DNA of 64,000 bases from Prevotella sp. (GTDB lineage: Bacteria; Bacteroidota; Bacteroidia; Bacteroidales; Bacteroidaceae): the NCBI GenBank assembly GCA_024682415.1, contig JAIKZG010000042.1, positions 1 through 64,000 on the forward strand, given 5' to 3'. Positions 33,477 through 42,804 of the stretch are shown one piece after another. The position numbers and the translations under genes were made by a program. The notes below the pieces were generated by a model. That model was not told the origin of the DNA and searched no databases. It worked only from the letters and a program-made list of their open reading frames with translations. How positions within the stretch are numbered: the stretch's first letter is position 1; the number at the start of each line of letters is the position of its first letter.

Positions 33477-34376
33477 ATGATAGACAATAATCTTTATACA
33501 GTAAAGATCGGTGATATTCCGGCTGATAAGATAGGAGCCAACTATGCCGACAGCGATATGGTGCTGATAGATATAGACAATGCTGAGAAGTATGAGAATT
33601 TTGAGGCGATAAAGTTGGGCTTCAACCAATTTATATTATGTTATGGTGGAAAGATGCAGGTAGACGTAGACGGTCGCACTATGAACTTGGGCGAGAACCA
33701 GTTGCTTGTTTGTCCTTCTTATGCTGTAATCAGCAATCTCATGCTTAATCCTAAGCTGCGCTGCGTTGTGATGTGTCTTACGGATGACTTGTTGAAGTCT
33801 GTGCTCCGCTCTTATACAGATATCTGGAATAAAGCTCTTTATGTACACAAGATTAATATCATAAATCTGCATGACAACAGCATAAAGAAGCTTCACAACC
33901 TGTTTAGCTTGGTGCAGGAATATGTGGAGGATGAGTATCTCGTGTTCCGTCCTGCCATAATTCATTCTTTGCTTCAGGCGGCATTGCTCGATTTATGCTC
34001 TAATCTGGCTTATAAGAGTGAAGGTTTTGACGTGGAATTGAAATCACAGAGCAACACTTTGTTCAATCGTTTTATTGACTTATTGACAAAGACGGAGGTA
34101 AAACGCCATCCTGTTTCTTATTACGCTCAGGAGCTTAACATTTCCACAAAGTATCTCACCCGTATCTGCAATGAGGGCAGCGGCAAGACGGCTTTGGCAT
34201 GGATAAAGGATTATATCAATGAGGATATCAGCTATTACATGAAAGATCCTAATATGAACATCAAGATGATAGCTCATCGCACAGGCTTCCCAAATCTTTC
34301 AGCTTTTGGCAAGTATGTGCGCAAGATATATGGCATGTCGCCGAGCGAGTATCGTCGTAAGTTGATAATGAATTGA
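33477..34376 (+). CDS. AraC-family transcriptional regulator
   Basis: 299 residues. The N-terminal cupin-like sensor domain (residues 1-170: FNQFILCYGGKMQVDVDGRTMNLGENQLLVCPS, in part) is followed by the double helix-turn-helix domain (about 200-297): VSYYAQELNISTKYLTRICNEGSGKTALAWI and NIKMIAHRTGFPNLSAFGKYVRKIYGMSPSEYRRK, quoted in parts. The second helix pair is the usual AraC signature. It may control the phosphatase gene 39 bp downstream on the same strand, an inference from spacing. The ligand is unknown. Confidence 0.92.
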   Translation: MIDNNLYTVKIGDIPADKIGANYADSDMVLIDIDNAEKYENFEAIKLGFNQFILCYGGKMQVDVDGRTMNLGENQLLVCPSYAVISNLMLNPKLRCVVMCLTDDLLKSVLRSYTDIWNKALYVHKINIINLHDNSIKKLHNLFSLVQEYVEDEYLVFRPAIIHSLLQAALLDLCSNLAYKSEGFDVELKSQSNTLFNRFIDLLTKTEVKRHPVSYYAQELNISTKYLTRICNEGSGKTALAWIKDYINEDISYYMKDPNMNIKMIAHRTGFPNLSAFGKYVRKIYGMSPSEYRRKLIMN

Positions 34377-34415
34377 TTGCGGTGAATAATTTTAAGAATT
34401 AAAAAATATATTATT

Positions 34416-35900
34416 ATGAACACATTTAAAAGAATTGTTGTAGTTGTAGTCGGCGCAGTTATGTTGGTCGGTTCTTCTGCGTCAGCTAAGAAATTGGCTC
34501 GTCCGAAGTTGGTTGTAGGTATCGCGGTGGATCAGATGCGATGGGATTATCTTTATCGCTATTATAATGATTATGGCGACAATGGATTTAAGCGCCTTAT
34601 TGACGAGGGATATAGCTGTGACAACACAATGATTAATTATATTCCATCGACTACTGCCAATGGACATACTTCTATCTGGACAGGTTCTGTGCCTGCAATA
34701 AGCGGAATAGATGGAAATAATTTCTATGTGAATGGTAAGTTCCGTTATTGCACTTCCGACGAAACTGTGAAGGGAGTGGGCACTACAAGCCACGACGGAC
34801 AGATGTCGCCTCGCAACGAGGTGGTTTCTACTATCGGCGATGAATTGAAAATTGCCACTGAATTTCAGTCTAAAGTAATAGGCATAGCGTTGAAAGACCG
34901 CGCTGCCATTCTGCCTGCCGGTCACGCTGCCGATGGCGCATTTTGGCTTGACTCAAAGACTGCTAAATTCGTTTCAAGCACTTATTATATGGATAAGTTG
35001 CCACGTTGGGTGGAGAAATACAACAAGTCGTTTAATGCTTCTTACGACAGTATTTCCATGACTCCGCTTGGCATCGACCTTACAGAGCGTATGGCTGAGG
35101 CTGCCATTGAGGCAGAGCAGTTGGGCGTGCACGAAAATACTGACTTGCTTTGCGTGAGCTTCTCAAGCACCGATAAGCTGGCTCATGCCATAGGAGGCCA
35201 CAATCCACGCATTAAGGCAATGTATCTCGATTTGGATAATCGCTTGGCTGATTTGCTGACTTATCTTGACAAAAAGATAGGCAAGGGACAGTATCTCGTA
35301 TTCCTTACAGCTGATCATGGTGGAGCTAACAATGTGGAATTCCTTAACAAACATCGCATTCCGGGCGGTAATTTCTCGGATAGTGATATAAAGAAAGGGC
35401 TTGAAAACGCTTTGCAGCAGCATTTCGGCAAAACGGATAAATTTGTTGACAGAATATTCGACTGCAAAGTGCAGTTCCAGCATGAGAATATAGCTTCTAT
35501 GGGTTTGACGATGGAAGAAGTGAAGAAATTTGCTATAGATTATCTGAAGAAATCTACTGATTTCGCGTATATCGTAGATATGGATAATCTTGGTGCGGCT
35601 ACAGTGCCGAGCTTGATTCGCGAGAAAATCATCAATGGCTATAATCGTTTGCGTGGAGGTGATATTCAGATGATTCCTCAGACGCAGTATTATTCTGACT
35701 ATGTGGGCAAGGACGGAACTACTCATTTCGCATGGAATCCTTACGACGCTCATATTCCTTTCCTGCTTATGGGCTGGGGCGTGCCACATGGCAAAACTGT
35801 TCGTGAAACCCATATCACGGATATCGCTCCTACGATTTGCAGCCTGATTAATATTCAGATGCCGTCGGGATGTGTAGGTAATGCCGTGGAACTGAAATAA
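34416..35900 (+). CDS. Exported alkaline phosphatase superfamily enzyme
   Basis: 494 residues, PafA/type I phosphodiesterase-like phosphatase. Signal peptide MNTFKRIVVVVVGAVMLVGSSASA. Metal ligands: VDQMRWDYL at the start, Thr nucleophile region IPSTTANGHTSIWTG near 75-90, SSTDKLAHAIG near 250 and FLTADHGGANN near 295. The late motif NPYDAHIPFLLMGWGVPHG matches Bacteroidota PafA-like enzymes, which release phosphate from organic esters in the periplasm. Expression may depend on the upstream AraC regulator. Confidence 0.88.
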   Translation: MNTFKRIVVVVVGAVMLVGSSASAKKLARPKLVVGIAVDQMRWDYLYRYYNDYGDNGFKRLIDEGYSCDNTMINYIPSTTANGHTSIWTGSVPAISGIDGNNFYVNGKFRYCTSDETVKGVGTTSHDGQMSPRNEVVSTIGDELKIATEFQSKVIGIALKDRAAILPAGHAADGAFWLDSKTAKFVSSTYYMDKLPRWVEKYNKSFNASYDSISMTPLGIDLTERMAEAAIEAEQLGVHENTDLLCVSFSSTDKLAHAIGGHNPRIKAMYLDLDNRLADLLTYLDKKIGKGQYLVFLTADHGGANNVEFLNKHRIPGGNFSDSDIKKGLENALQQHFGKTDKFVDRIFDCKVQFQHENIASMGLTMEEVKKFAIDYLKKSTDFAYIVDMDNLGAATVPSLIREKIINGYNRLRGGDIQMIPQTQYYSDYVGKDGTTHFAWNPYDAHIPFLLMGWGVPHGKTVRETHITDIAPTICSLINIQMPSGCVGNAVELK

Positions 35901-35937
35901 TGCCTGGCTGCGGTTTGCTATAAAATTTTTCATAGAA

Positions 35938-35969
35938 TTTGTTAAATAGACGTTTTTTTTATATCTTTG
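35938..35969 (+). promoter_or_regulatory. Promoter of ileS
   Basis: TTTG at 35938-35941, 20 bases, TATCTTTG at 35962-35969; the start codon of ileS is 42 bases further. Confidence 0.75.
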
Positions 35970-36011
35970 CGCCTTATTAATTAGAATAGGAAAATTAAAA
36001 AGCAAAATATT

Positions 36012-39000
36012 ATGTCTAAGAAATTTGCCGAGCATAAAGGCTTGGATTTAACTCAGGTAAACAAGGACGTGCTTGCTCAGTGGATGGAGAACGATATCTT
36101 CCATAAGACAATCTCTGAGCGTGAAGGCTGCCCTAAGTTTGTGTTTTTCGAAGGTCCTCCTTCGGCTAACGGTCATCCTGGTATTCACCATGTACTTGCT
36201 CGCAGTATTAAAGATACTTTCAATAGATACAAGACTATGCAGGGCTTTCAAGTTCCGCGTAAGGCAGGATGGGATACTCACGGACTGCCTGTAGAACTTG
36301 GTGTAGAGAAAGAGCTCGGCATTACAAAGAAAGACATTGATAATAAGGATAGCGAGAAATATATCTCAGTGGAGGATTACAACCATAAATGCCGTACAAA
36401 CGTGATGAAGTTTACGGAGGAATGGCGTGATCTGACTGAGAAAATGGGTTATTTCGTAGACCTTGACCATCCTTATATTACATACGATAATAAATATATT
36501 GAAACCCTTTGGTGGCTTTTGAAGCAACTCTATAATAATGGATTGCTTTATAAGGGTTATACCATTCAGCCTTATTCACCAGGCGCAGGTACAGGATTGT
36601 CAAGCCATGAGCTTAATCAGCCTGGATGTTATAAAGACGTGAAGGATACTACGGCTACAGCTTTGTTTGAGGTGGTTAATCCTAAGCAGGAATGGACAGA
36701 GTGGGGTAAGGCGAAGTTTGCGGCATGGACTACAACTCCATGGACATTGCCTTCAAACACCGCGCTCTGCGTAGGCCCGAAGATAAACTATGTAGCTGTT
36801 CAGACGTATAACTCATACACTGATGAGCCAATGACAGTCATCATGGCTGAGGCTCGTATGGCTGCTTATCTTAACCCTGACGGAAAGGTTGAAACTGTTG
36901 ATGAGCTGAAGAGCCGTTATCAGGAGATAATGGACGCTGCCGCAGCAGGTGATAAGAAAGCCTTGAAGATGGCAGTGCCTTATCGCGTAGTAGGTTCTTA
37001 TATGGGTAAGGATCTTGAGGGATTGAAATATAAGCAGCTCATGCCATGGGTAAAGCCATGCGAGAAGATGGGCGATTTCGCTCCTGAGTTTGTTAATGCT
37101 TATGCGGCAGCTCATGCTGACAAGGTATTTACAGGCGAAGATGGCAGAAGCAAGTTTGTTGAGATGGAGAGCGAGGCTTTCCGCGTAATTCTCGGCGACT
37201 ATGTTACTACAGAGGATGGTACTGGTATTGTGCATATCGCTCCTACTTTCGGTGCTGACGATGCTAAGGTGGCAAAGGATGCTAATATTCCTGCTCTTTA
37301 TCTTATCAGCAAGAAGGACGAAACCCGTCCGATGGTGGATTTGCAGGGTAAATACTACGAGGTGGCAGAGCTTGACAAAAACTTCGTGGAGCGTTGCCTT
37401 AACGTGGATGCTTATTCTGTTCATGCCGGCGACTATGTGAAGAATGCTTATGATCCTAAGTTTAATCCTGATGGAGTTTGGGATAAGAAAGCTTCTGAGA
37501 AAGAGCCTGATCTGAATGTAGTAATCTGTCTTGAAATGAAGAAGGCAGGCACTGCGTGGAAGATAGAAAAGCATGTACACAACTATCCTCACTGTTGGCG
37601 TACTGATAAGCCAATTCTTTACTATCCTCTGGACTCTTGGTTTATCAAGGATACAGCAAAGAAGGAACGCATGGTTGAACTTAATAAGACCATTCGTTGG
37701 CAGCCTGAATCAACAGGTTCAGGTCGTTTTGGCAACTGGCTTGAGAACTTGAACGACTGGAATCTCTCTCGTTCTCGTTTCTGGGGTACTCCTCTTCCTG
37801 TTTGGCGCGATGAAGATGGCGCTGAGAAGTGCATCGGTTCATTGCAGGAACTCTTCGATGAATGCGAAAAGGCTGTTGAGGCTGGCGTAATGAAGAGTAA
37901 TCCATTGAAGGATAAAGGCTTCGTTCCTGGTGATTATGCTCAGGAAAACTATGATAAGATTGATTTGCATCGTCCTTATGTAGATAATATCGTTCTTGTA
38001 AGCGATGCAGGCAAGCCAATGACTCGTGAGACTGATCTTATCGACGTTTGGTTTGATAGTGGTTCTATGCCTTACGCTCAGATTCACTACCCATTCGAGA
38101 ATAAGGAACTTATTGATGATAAGATAGCATTCCCTGCCGATTTTATCAATGAGGGCGTAGATCAGACTCGTGGCTGGTTCTTCACATTGCATGCAATCGC
38201 TACAATGGTGTTCGACAGCGTTGCTTTCAAAAATGTAATCTCTTCAGGTCTTGTGCTCGATGCTAAGGGCAATAAGATGAGTAAGCATGTGGGCAATGTC
38301 ACCAATCCATTCGAGATGATAGAAAAATATGGTGCCGATCCTGTTCGCTTCTATATGCTTACCAACAGTGAGCCATGGGACAACTTGAAGTTTGATCCGG
38401 AAGGAGTAGACGAGGTGCGTCGTAAATTCTTCGGTACTATTTATAATACTTATTCATTCTTCAGCCTTTATGCTAATGTTGATGGATTTGACAATAGCCA
38501 AGAGGATGTGAAGTTGGAGAATCGTCCTGAAATCGACAGATGGATTCTTTCATGCTTGCACTCTTTGATTAAGGGCGTGACAAAGGAATTGGATAATTAT
38601 GATCCTACTCGTGCGGCTCGACTGATTGACGCGTTTGTAAATGACGACTTGAGCAACTGGTATGTTCGCTTGAACCGTAAGCGTTTCTGGGGTAAGGAAA
38701 TGAGCGAGGATAAGTTGAGCGCTTATCAGACTCTTTACACTTGCTTGGAAACTGTTGCTAAATTGCTTGCTCCGTTTGCTCCGTTCTATGCAGATCAGCT
38801 GTATAAGGATTTGACCGGCGCGACAGACAATAATGCTTGCGAATCTGTGCATTTGGCAGAATTCCCTAAGGCTGATGAGAAGTTTATCGATACTGAGCTT
38901 GAAACTCGTATGGGCATGGCTCAGAAGATAACATCTATGGTGTTGGCTTTACGTCGTAAGGTGAATATCAAGGTGCGCCAGCCATTGGCTCAGATTTCAA

Positions 39001-39626
39001 TTCCTGCTACAAGCGAGGAACAGAAGAAACACATTGAGGCAGTTGCCGACTTGATAAAGAACGAAGTAAATGTGAAGGCTCTTGAATTTATTGAGGGTCA
39101 GGGCATGCTTGTTAAGAAAGTAAAGTGCAACTTCCGTGTGATGGGTAAGAAGTTCGGCAAGCTTATGAAGGGTATCGCAGCCCAGATGGATGGATTGTCA
39201 CAAGACGAGATTGCTAAGCTTGAAACCGAGGGTAAGATAAACGTTGAGGTTGAAGGTCAGGCAGTTGAGGTTGAGGCAGCTGATGTCGAGATAATCAGCG
39301 AGGATATTCCTGGATGGCTCGTAAGTAATGAGGGCAATTTGACTGTAGCTCTTGAAATTGAGCTTACCGATGAACTCCGTCAGGAGGGTATGGCTCGTGA
39401 ACTTATCAACCGTATTCAGAACATTCGTAAGGAGAGTGGATTTGAAATCACAGACCGCGTGAATGTAACCGTAGCTCCGAATGAGTTGGTAGAGAATGCC
39501 GTAAATAATTTTGCCGAATATATTAAGAGTCAGGTTCTTGCCGATGCGATTACTATCGCTGCTAATGATGGAGCAGAGGCCGAATTTGATGACTTCAAAC
39601 TGAATATAAAGGTAGAACGTAAATAG
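36012..39626 (+). CDS. ileS: Isoleucine--tRNA ligase
   Basis: 1204 residues, class I aminoacyl-tRNA synthetase. HIGH-type motif in PPSANGHPGIHH near residue 52; a large editing domain (about 190-560) with TTPWTLPSNTALCVG and GTGIVHIAPTFGADD; KMSKS-type motif as NKMSKHVGN at about residue 754-762 (last Ser replaced by His). Anticodon-binding helices follow, and the C-terminal domain lacks a visible zinc cluster. Length fits the long (type 2/eukaryote-like) IleRS found in many Bacteroidota, a form associated with mupirocin tolerance in other species. It begins the run through nadC. Confidence 0.97.
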   Translation: MSKKFAEHKGLDLTQVNKDVLAQWMENDIFHKTISEREGCPKFVFFEGPPSANGHPGIHHVLARSIKDTFNRYKTMQGFQVPRKAGWDTHGLPVELGVEKELGITKKDIDNKDSEKYISVEDYNHKCRTNVMKFTEEWRDLTEKMGYFVDLDHPYITYDNKYIETLWWLLKQLYNNGLLYKGYTIQPYSPGAGTGLSSHELNQPGCYKDVKDTTATALFEVVNPKQEWTEWGKAKFAAWTTTPWTLPSNTALCVGPKINYVAVQTYNSYTDEPMTVIMAEARMAAYLNPDGKVETVDELKSRYQEIMDAAAAGDKKALKMAVPYRVVGSYMGKDLEGLKYKQLMPWVKPCEKMGDFAPEFVNAYAAAHADKVFTGEDGRSKFVEMESEAFRVILGDYVTTEDGTGIVHIAPTFGADDAKVAKDANIPALYLISKKDETRPMVDLQGKYYEVAELDKNFVERCLNVDAYSVHAGDYVKNAYDPKFNPDGVWDKKASEKEPDLNVVICLEMKKAGTAWKIEKHVHNYPHCWRTDKPILYYPLDSWFIKDTAKKERMVELNKTIRWQPESTGSGRFGNWLENLNDWNLSRSRFWGTPLPVWRDEDGAEKCIGSLQELFDECEKAVEAGVMKSNPLKDKGFVPGDYAQENYDKIDLHRPYVDNIVLVSDAGKPMTRETDLIDVWFDSGSMPYAQIHYPFENKELIDDKIAFPADFINEGVDQTRGWFFTLHAIATMVFDSVAFKNVISSGLVLDAKGNKMSKHVGNVTNPFEMIEKYGADPVRFYMLTNSEPWDNLKFDPEGVDEVRRKFFGTIYNTYSFFSLYANVDGFDNSQEDVKLENRPEIDRWILSCLHSLIKGVTKELDNYDPTRAARLIDAFVNDDLSNWYVRLNRKRFWGKEMSEDKLSAYQTLYTCLETVAKLLAPFAPFYADQLYKDLTGATDNNACESVHLAEFPKADEKFIDTELETRMGMAQKITSMVLALRRKVNIKVRQPLAQISIPATSEEQKKHIEAVADLIKNEVNVKALEFIEGQGMLVKKVKCNFRVMGKKFGKLMKGIAAQMDGLSQDEIAKLETEGKINVEVEGQAVEVEAADVEIISEDIPGWLVSNEGNLTVALEIELTDELRQEGMARELINRIQNIRKESGFEITDRVNVTVAPNELVENAVNNFAEYIKSQVLADAITIAANDGAEAEFDDFKLNIKVERK

Positions 39627-39702
39627 AAAGTGTGTTTACACCTCACATACTTTCTATTCCCTAATAACGATAATATTAATCCTATAACTCTATACACATA
39701 TT

Positions 39703-40086
39703 ATGGCCGAAACAAGAAAGCGATATAGCGATGCCGAGCTCGAGGAGTTTCGCGCGCTGATTGATGAGAAGTTGGCGGTGGCTCGTAAGGACTATCGTAC
39801 AATGATGGATCAAATTTCAAATGTAGACGACGCTGATGCTGATGACACTCCTTCTACATACAAAGCCTTGGAGGAGGGTAGTAGCAGTCAGACTAAGGAA
39901 GAATTAGTCCAGATGGCTTCGCGCCAGCAGAAATATATTCGTGGACTTGAAGCAGCGCTCGTGCGTATTGCCAATAAGACTTATGGCATAGACCGCATTA
40001 CGGGTGAGCTTATTCCTAAGGAGAGATTGCGCATAGTGCCACATGCAACTCTCAGTGTCGCTTCAAAGATGAATCGTAACAAATAA
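39703..40086 (+). CDS. TraR/DksA-family protein lacking zinc cysteines
   Basis: 127 residues. Long coiled-coil of the DksA type (residues about 8-100), then the zinc-finger-like end YGIDRITGELIPKERLRIVPHATLSVASK. Bacteroidota relatives have a Cys in YGICR; here it is Asp, and no Cys is present anywhere, so zinc cannot be held in the classic way. DksA-like factors bind the RNA polymerase secondary channel and tune stringent response. Located 76 bp after ileS and followed by a hairpin before lspA. Confidence 0.82.
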   Translation: MAETRKRYSDAELEEFRALIDEKLAVARKDYRTMMDQISNVDDADADDTPSTYKALEEGSSSQTKEELVQMASRQQKYIRGLEAALVRIANKTYGIDRITGELIPKERLRIVPHATLSVASKMNRNK

Positions 40087-40098
40087 AACACAACAAAA

Positions 40099-40127
40099 GG
40101 GCTGGTCAGTAAGGCCAGCCCAATTTT
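40099..40127 (+). terminator. Hairpin between dksA-like gene and lspA
   Basis: GGGCTGG pairs with CCAGCCC, then AATTTTT. It lies only 22 bases before lspA, which has no visible promoter, so it may be partly read through and set the relative expression. Confidence 0.65.
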
Positions 40128-40142
40128 TCGAAAGATATATCA

Positions 40143-40793
40143 ATGAAAAATAGATTTCACTTGAAAGATGGTCATTGGGCAATAATTATCTTCCTTGCTC
40201 TTACTATTATTGATCAGATAATAAAGATACAGGTAAAGACTAACATGACGTTGGGCGAGAGTCTGCACATTACAGACTGGTTTTATATCTCGTTTGTAGA
40301 AAATAATGGTATGGCTTATGGTCTTACTTTCTTTAATAAACTTGTGTTGAGTCTATTTCGTATCGTTGCGGTTTCTTTCATAGGCTATTATATATACAGA
40401 GTGGTGCGTAAGCCTGATCATCGCACTTCTTATGTAATATGTCTTTCGGTGATTATCGCAGGCGCGATGGGCAATATTATTGACTCTATGTTTTATGGGC
40501 TCATTTTCGATAGTTCAACGCCTTTCTCTGTATCTCAATTAGTTCCTTTTGGTGAGGGCTATTCTTCTTTCTTACAGGGCAAGGTGGTAGATATGTTTTA
40601 TTTCCCGCTTATTGTGACGACATGGCCAGAATGGGTGCCTGTCTGGGGCGGTAATGAGTTTATATTTTTTTCGCCTGTCTTTAATTTTGCCGATGCTTGT
40701 ATAAGTTGTGGCATCGTCTGTTTGTTCTTGTTCTTCCGTAAGGATTTGGAAGATATAGGTGATGTGTTTAAAAGAAAAAGTAACGAATTATAA
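40143..40793 (+). CDS. lspA: Lipoprotein signal peptidase
   Basis: Type II signal peptidase, cleaving the signal of diacylated prolipoproteins at the inner membrane. 216 residues, longer than the usual 160-170 because of loop insertions (around FDSSTPFSVSQLVPFGEGY), common in Bacteroidota. Catalytic Asp motifs: GNIIDSMFYG near 118 and FNFADACISCG near 184. Four transmembrane helices. The next gene, a lipoprotein, begins 7 bp later, and many lipoproteins in this window are its likely substrates. Confidence 0.95.
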   Translation: MKNRFHLKDGHWAIIIFLALTIIDQIIKIQVKTNMTLGESLHITDWFYISFVENNGMAYGLTFFNKLVLSLFRIVAVSFIGYYIYRVVRKPDHRTSYVICLSVIIAGAMGNIIDSMFYGLIFDSSTPFSVSQLVPFGEGYSSFLQGKVVDMFYFPLIVTTWPEWVPVWGGNEFIFFSPVFNFADACISCGIVCLFLFFRKDLEDIGDVFKRKSNEL

Positions 40794-40800
40794 ATATAAA

Positions 40801-41715
40801 ATGAAGCAGAAAGCGATTTCAATATTTGTTTGTATCGTTGGCATTGTTTTATCATTGACATCGTGTAAGCCATCAACGCCAAGTGATATAATTCAGCCTG
40901 ATGATATGGAGGACATTCTTTATGACTATCATATTGCACAGGGAATGGCAGGACTTAATCAGACTGATACTATTACTTCCAGAGTGTATAAACTGGCAGT
41001 ATTGAAAAAGCATGAGGTGAGTGAGGCTGAATTTGATTCCTCAATGGTGTATTATATGCGACATACAGACAGTATGCACAAAATATATGAATCGCTTGCC
41101 GATCGTTTGAGCAAGGAAGCTCAGGCGCAAGGTATATCTATAGCTCAGCTCGGAGGAACTTCTTCTGATGATTTGAATGGTGACACGGCAAGTGTTTGGA
41201 CAGGGCCGAAGGCATTCGTGCTAAACAGATATTCACCTTTTAATATGCAGTCTTTTGCATTAGACTGTGATACGTCTTATCATAAGGGCGATGGCATAAT
41301 CCTTTCTTTCCAGTCTTCGTTTATTCAGCAGGATGGTTCGCGTAATGGTACGGTAGTGTTGGCTGTGACATTTAAAAATGACAGCACGGCACAGCAAGTA
41401 GTAACCGTTTCTTCTTCAAGTGATTACACTCTCAGAATATTTGATGATAATAAATTGGGTTTAAAATCAGTGCGTTGCTTGTTTATGCTCGGTAGTGGCA
41501 ATTCGTTAGGTGATGTCCAGTCGCTTACCACATTGCAGATGATGGTGATATATAATGTAAACCTCATTAGAATGCATCGCAGTAACTATAAGTCGCCTTC
41601 TGAATTGGGAAGTTCATCTGATTCGGTGGCAGACAAATCAAATCGTCCGATGCCGCAGACCGTGCCGCCAGGTGGTATGTTGCCGATGGGAGCGCGTCCT
41701 ATGCCAATGAAATAA
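40801..41715 (+). CDS. DUF4296-type lipoprotein
   Basis: 304 residues from the start at 40801. Lipobox VLSLTSC (Cys about 22). The segment IIQPDDMEDILYDYHIAQGMAG with the following helix (LAVLKKHEVSEAEFDSSMVYYMRH, in part) is the DUF4296 signature. A beta-rich C-terminal domain (about 130-260) and a Pro/Met-rich end (PPGGMLPMGARPMPMK) follow. Linked to lspA in many Bacteroidales; function unknown. 9 bp separate it from the next gene. Confidence 0.85.
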   Translation: MKQKAISIFVCIVGIVLSLTSCKPSTPSDIIQPDDMEDILYDYHIAQGMAGLNQTDTITSRVYKLAVLKKHEVSEAEFDSSMVYYMRHTDSMHKIYESLADRLSKEAQAQGISIAQLGGTSSDDLNGDTASVWTGPKAFVLNRYSPFNMQSFALDCDTSYHKGDGIILSFQSSFIQQDGSRNGTVVLAVTFKNDSTAQQVVTVSSSSDYTLRIFDDNKLGLKSVRCLFMLGSGNSLGDVQSLTTLQMMVIYNVNLIRMHRSNYKSPSELGSSSDSVADKSNRPMPQTVPPGGMLPMGARPMPMK

Positions 41716-41724
41716 TCTGTGGTT

Positions 41725-41943
41725 ATGGATGAATTGCGTAGGATAGGTGTTCATGAAATCGTGTTGCCTAATGGAGATATTCTTCATCAGGCTGTTGTGG
41801 AAATCATGAACGACTTTGTGGTAAACTATTATGAGTTTCGCGATGAGCTGCCGATGGTAGAGTGGTTTGGCGGAACAATAGAAGTAATGCGTGAGGAAGA
41901 AGGACTTACTGCCTATCAAAATGGGAAAAGAATAATGAATTAA
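41725..41943 (+). CDS. Small conserved hypothetical protein
   Basis: 72 residues, cytoplasmic. MDELRRIGVHEIVLPNGDILHQAVVEI then FRDELPMVEWFGGTIEV: a compact alpha/beta protein. I do not know its function. The ATG at 41725 is preferred over the GTG at 41719. Very tight spacing (9 bp upstream, 12 bp downstream) places it in the lspA-nadC operon. Confidence 0.75.
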   Translation: MDELRRIGVHEIVLPNGDILHQAVVEIMNDFVVNYYEFRDELPMVEWFGGTIEVMREEEGLTAYQNGKRIMN

Positions 41944-41955
41944 AAAGTTAAAACA

Positions 41956-42804
41956 ATGTATACAGTAGACGAATTAGAAGATAGACTTATTGACTTGGCT
42001 TTTGCTGAGGATATCGGTGATGGTGATCATACAACCCTTTGTTGCATTCCTGATGATGCTATGGGCAAATCTCATCTGCTCGTTAAGGAAGAAGGAATTC
42101 TCGCAGGTGTAGAACTCGCTAAGAAAGTGTTTGCGCGTTTTGATAAAGATCTTAAAATGGAGATTTTCATCAACGATGGCGCGCATGTGAAGCCAGGTGA
42201 TATCGCGTTTGTTGTCAGCGGTAAAACTCGTAGCTTGTTGCAGACAGAGCGTTTGATGCTCAATATTATGCAGCGTATGAGCGGTATCGCTACAATGACT
42301 AACAAATATGTAGAGCGCATTGCTGGTACTGGTGCTCATGTGCTTGACACCCGTAAGACAACGCCTGGTATGCGTATTCTCGAAAAGCAGGCTGTAAAGA
42401 TTGGCGGTGGTATGAACCATCGTATTGGTCTTTTTGATATGATTTTGTTGAAGGACAACCATATTGATTTCGCTGGTGGAATAAACAATGCAATCAATCG
42501 TTGCCATGATTATTTGAAGAAGAATAATCTGGATTTGAGGATAGAGATTGAGGTTCGTGATTTTGATGAGCTTCAGCAAGTTATCGACAATGGTGGCGTT
42601 AATCGCGTAATGCTTGATAATTTCAGCGTAGCAGATACAAAGAAAGCTGTAGATATTATCAATCATCGTTTTGAAGTGGAGTCAAGCGGTGGAATTACAT
42701 TTGATACAATTCGTGATTATGCGGAGCAGGGCGTAGATTTTATCAGCGTAGGTGCTCTTACACATTCAGTTAAAGGACTCGATTTGAGCTTTAAGGCATG
42801 CTAA
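41956..42804 (+). CDS. nadC: Nicotinate-nucleotide pyrophosphorylase (quinolinate phosphoribosyltransferase)
   Basis: Forms nicotinate mononucleotide from quinolinate and PRPP in NAD synthesis. 282 residues, normal. Motifs: EDIGDGDHTT near residue 16, ERLMLNIMQRMSGIAT near 95, LDTRKTTPGMRILEKQAVKIGGG near 130-152 (substrate-binding Arg and Lys), LLKDNHI near 168, and the C-terminal ESSGGITFDTIRDYAEQGVDFISVGALTHS, quoted in parts. nadA and nadB are outside the window. Its last 7 bp overlap the start of the M23 gene. Confidence 0.97.
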   Translation: MYTVDELEDRLIDLAFAEDIGDGDHTTLCCIPDDAMGKSHLLVKEEGILAGVELAKKVFARFDKDLKMEIFINDGAHVKPGDIAFVVSGKTRSLLQTERLMLNIMQRMSGIATMTNKYVERIAGTGAHVLDTRKTTPGMRILEKQAVKIGGGMNHRIGLFDMILLKDNHIDFAGGINNAINRCHDYLKKNNLDLRIEIEVRDFDELQQVIDNGGVNRVMLDNFSVADTKKAVDIINHRFEVESSGGITFDTIRDYAEQGVDFISVGALTHSVKGLDLSFKAC

